This document shows, in pieces, positions 63,901-64,000 of a stretch of DNA of 64,000 nucleotides (within the stretch, counting starts at the first letter, position 1; each line of letters opens with the position of its first letter). The stretch is from an uncultured Desulfobacter sp. (GTDB lineage Bacteria; Desulfobacterota; Desulfobacteria; Desulfobacterales; Desulfobacteraceae). The stretch covers positions 2,302,501 to 2,366,500 of the forward strand of contig NZ_OY781882.1 of NCBI RefSeq assembly GCF_963677125.1. The letters are read 5' to 3'. Position numbers and translations under genes: made by a program. The notes under the pieces were generated by a model that saw only the letters and a list, made by a program, of their open reading frames with translations, did not search any database and was not told the DNA's origin.

Positions 63901-64000
63901 ATATTCATGAATTTTGTATGTACGTTTCCATGCACGGTACGCCTCCCCTTAATTTTTAAATGACTTTTTAATGGAAAAACAACTGATCTATCTGATATAC

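Overview
The window looks like chromosomal sequence of a sulfate-reducing Desulfobacterota bacterium, most likely Desulfobacterales/Desulfobacteraceae. The main evidence is a complete Qrc (quinone reductase complex) operon, a system II cytochrome c maturation pair (CcsB/ResB), hydrogenase maturation genes hypAB, a Memo-family gene, a PEP-CTERM protein and very large, acidic flagellar hook and hook-associated proteins. Base composition is moderate and changes little along the window. I found no CRISPR array, rRNA, prophage or conventional intact insertion sequence.

Layout. 1-5.2 kb: a leftward housekeeping run read rpmF-acpP-rpiB-glyA-dCMP deaminase-nrdR-ribD-ribE, with ribE cut by the window edge. 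5.5-8.4 kb: gltX (rightward) facing an NCS2-like permease, separated by a decayed memo fragment that now forms a terminator hairpin. 8.9-10.8 kb: a PilT/PilU-type ATPase overlapping a zinc-ribbon/receiver-like gene. 10.8-14.2 kb: a degraded accessory patch with a truncated lipoprotein deacetylase, trmO, a PEP-CTERM protein, a frameshifted beta-helix/dockerin gene and a G12 tract. 14.2-18.7 kb: leftward DUF2065-queA-tgt-hypA-hypB and memo. 18.9-21 kb: gatB and a FlgO-like lipoprotein-type gene.

21.1-34 kb: the flagellar rod-distal cluster flgD-flgE-flgN-flgK-flgL (leftward) with divergent fliD. 34.1-39.3 kb: qrcABCD plus an additional 52-residue membrane protein. 39.7-42 kb: ccsB and resB. 42.1-42.9 kb: a dead recD fragment and tandem repeats. 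42.9-46.7 kb: hemL-mpl-small membrane protein-degenerate hemerythrin and a small basic protein. 46.9-48.8 kb: tadA-purA-tRNA-Pro. 48.9-49.9 kb: an intact IS481-like gene whose three catalytic residues are replaced. 50.2-52.6 kb: an enlarged flagellin with internal repeats. 53.4-56.3 kb: a porin and a FlgO-like/VCBS protein. 56.4-63.5 kb: mutL, gatA, gatC, a SPOR protein, argS and an acidic hypothetical protein, followed by two tRNA-Ser genes.

How the genes work together. GatA, GatB and GatC are split over two loci but form one amidotransferase, and GltX charges tRNA for the same amide pathway. QueA and Tgt act in queuosine synthesis. HypA and HypB insert nickel into hydrogenase; hydrogenase electrons can enter the menaquinone pool through periplasmic cytochrome c3 and Qrc, whose hemes depend on CcsB/ResB. 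The flagellar proteins FlgD/E/K/L/FliD/FliC are all present, and several share acidic repeat modules.

Most unusual signals: (1) a 123-bp palindromic element in two copies with compensatory stem changes; (2) a second ~100-bp repeat family with at least four copies; (3) a full-length IS481-type protein with D/D/E replaced by N/N/C; (4) a fifth small membrane gene in the Qrc operon; (5) shared acidic modules in the flagellar axial proteins and a hexapeptide-like repeat region in flagellin.
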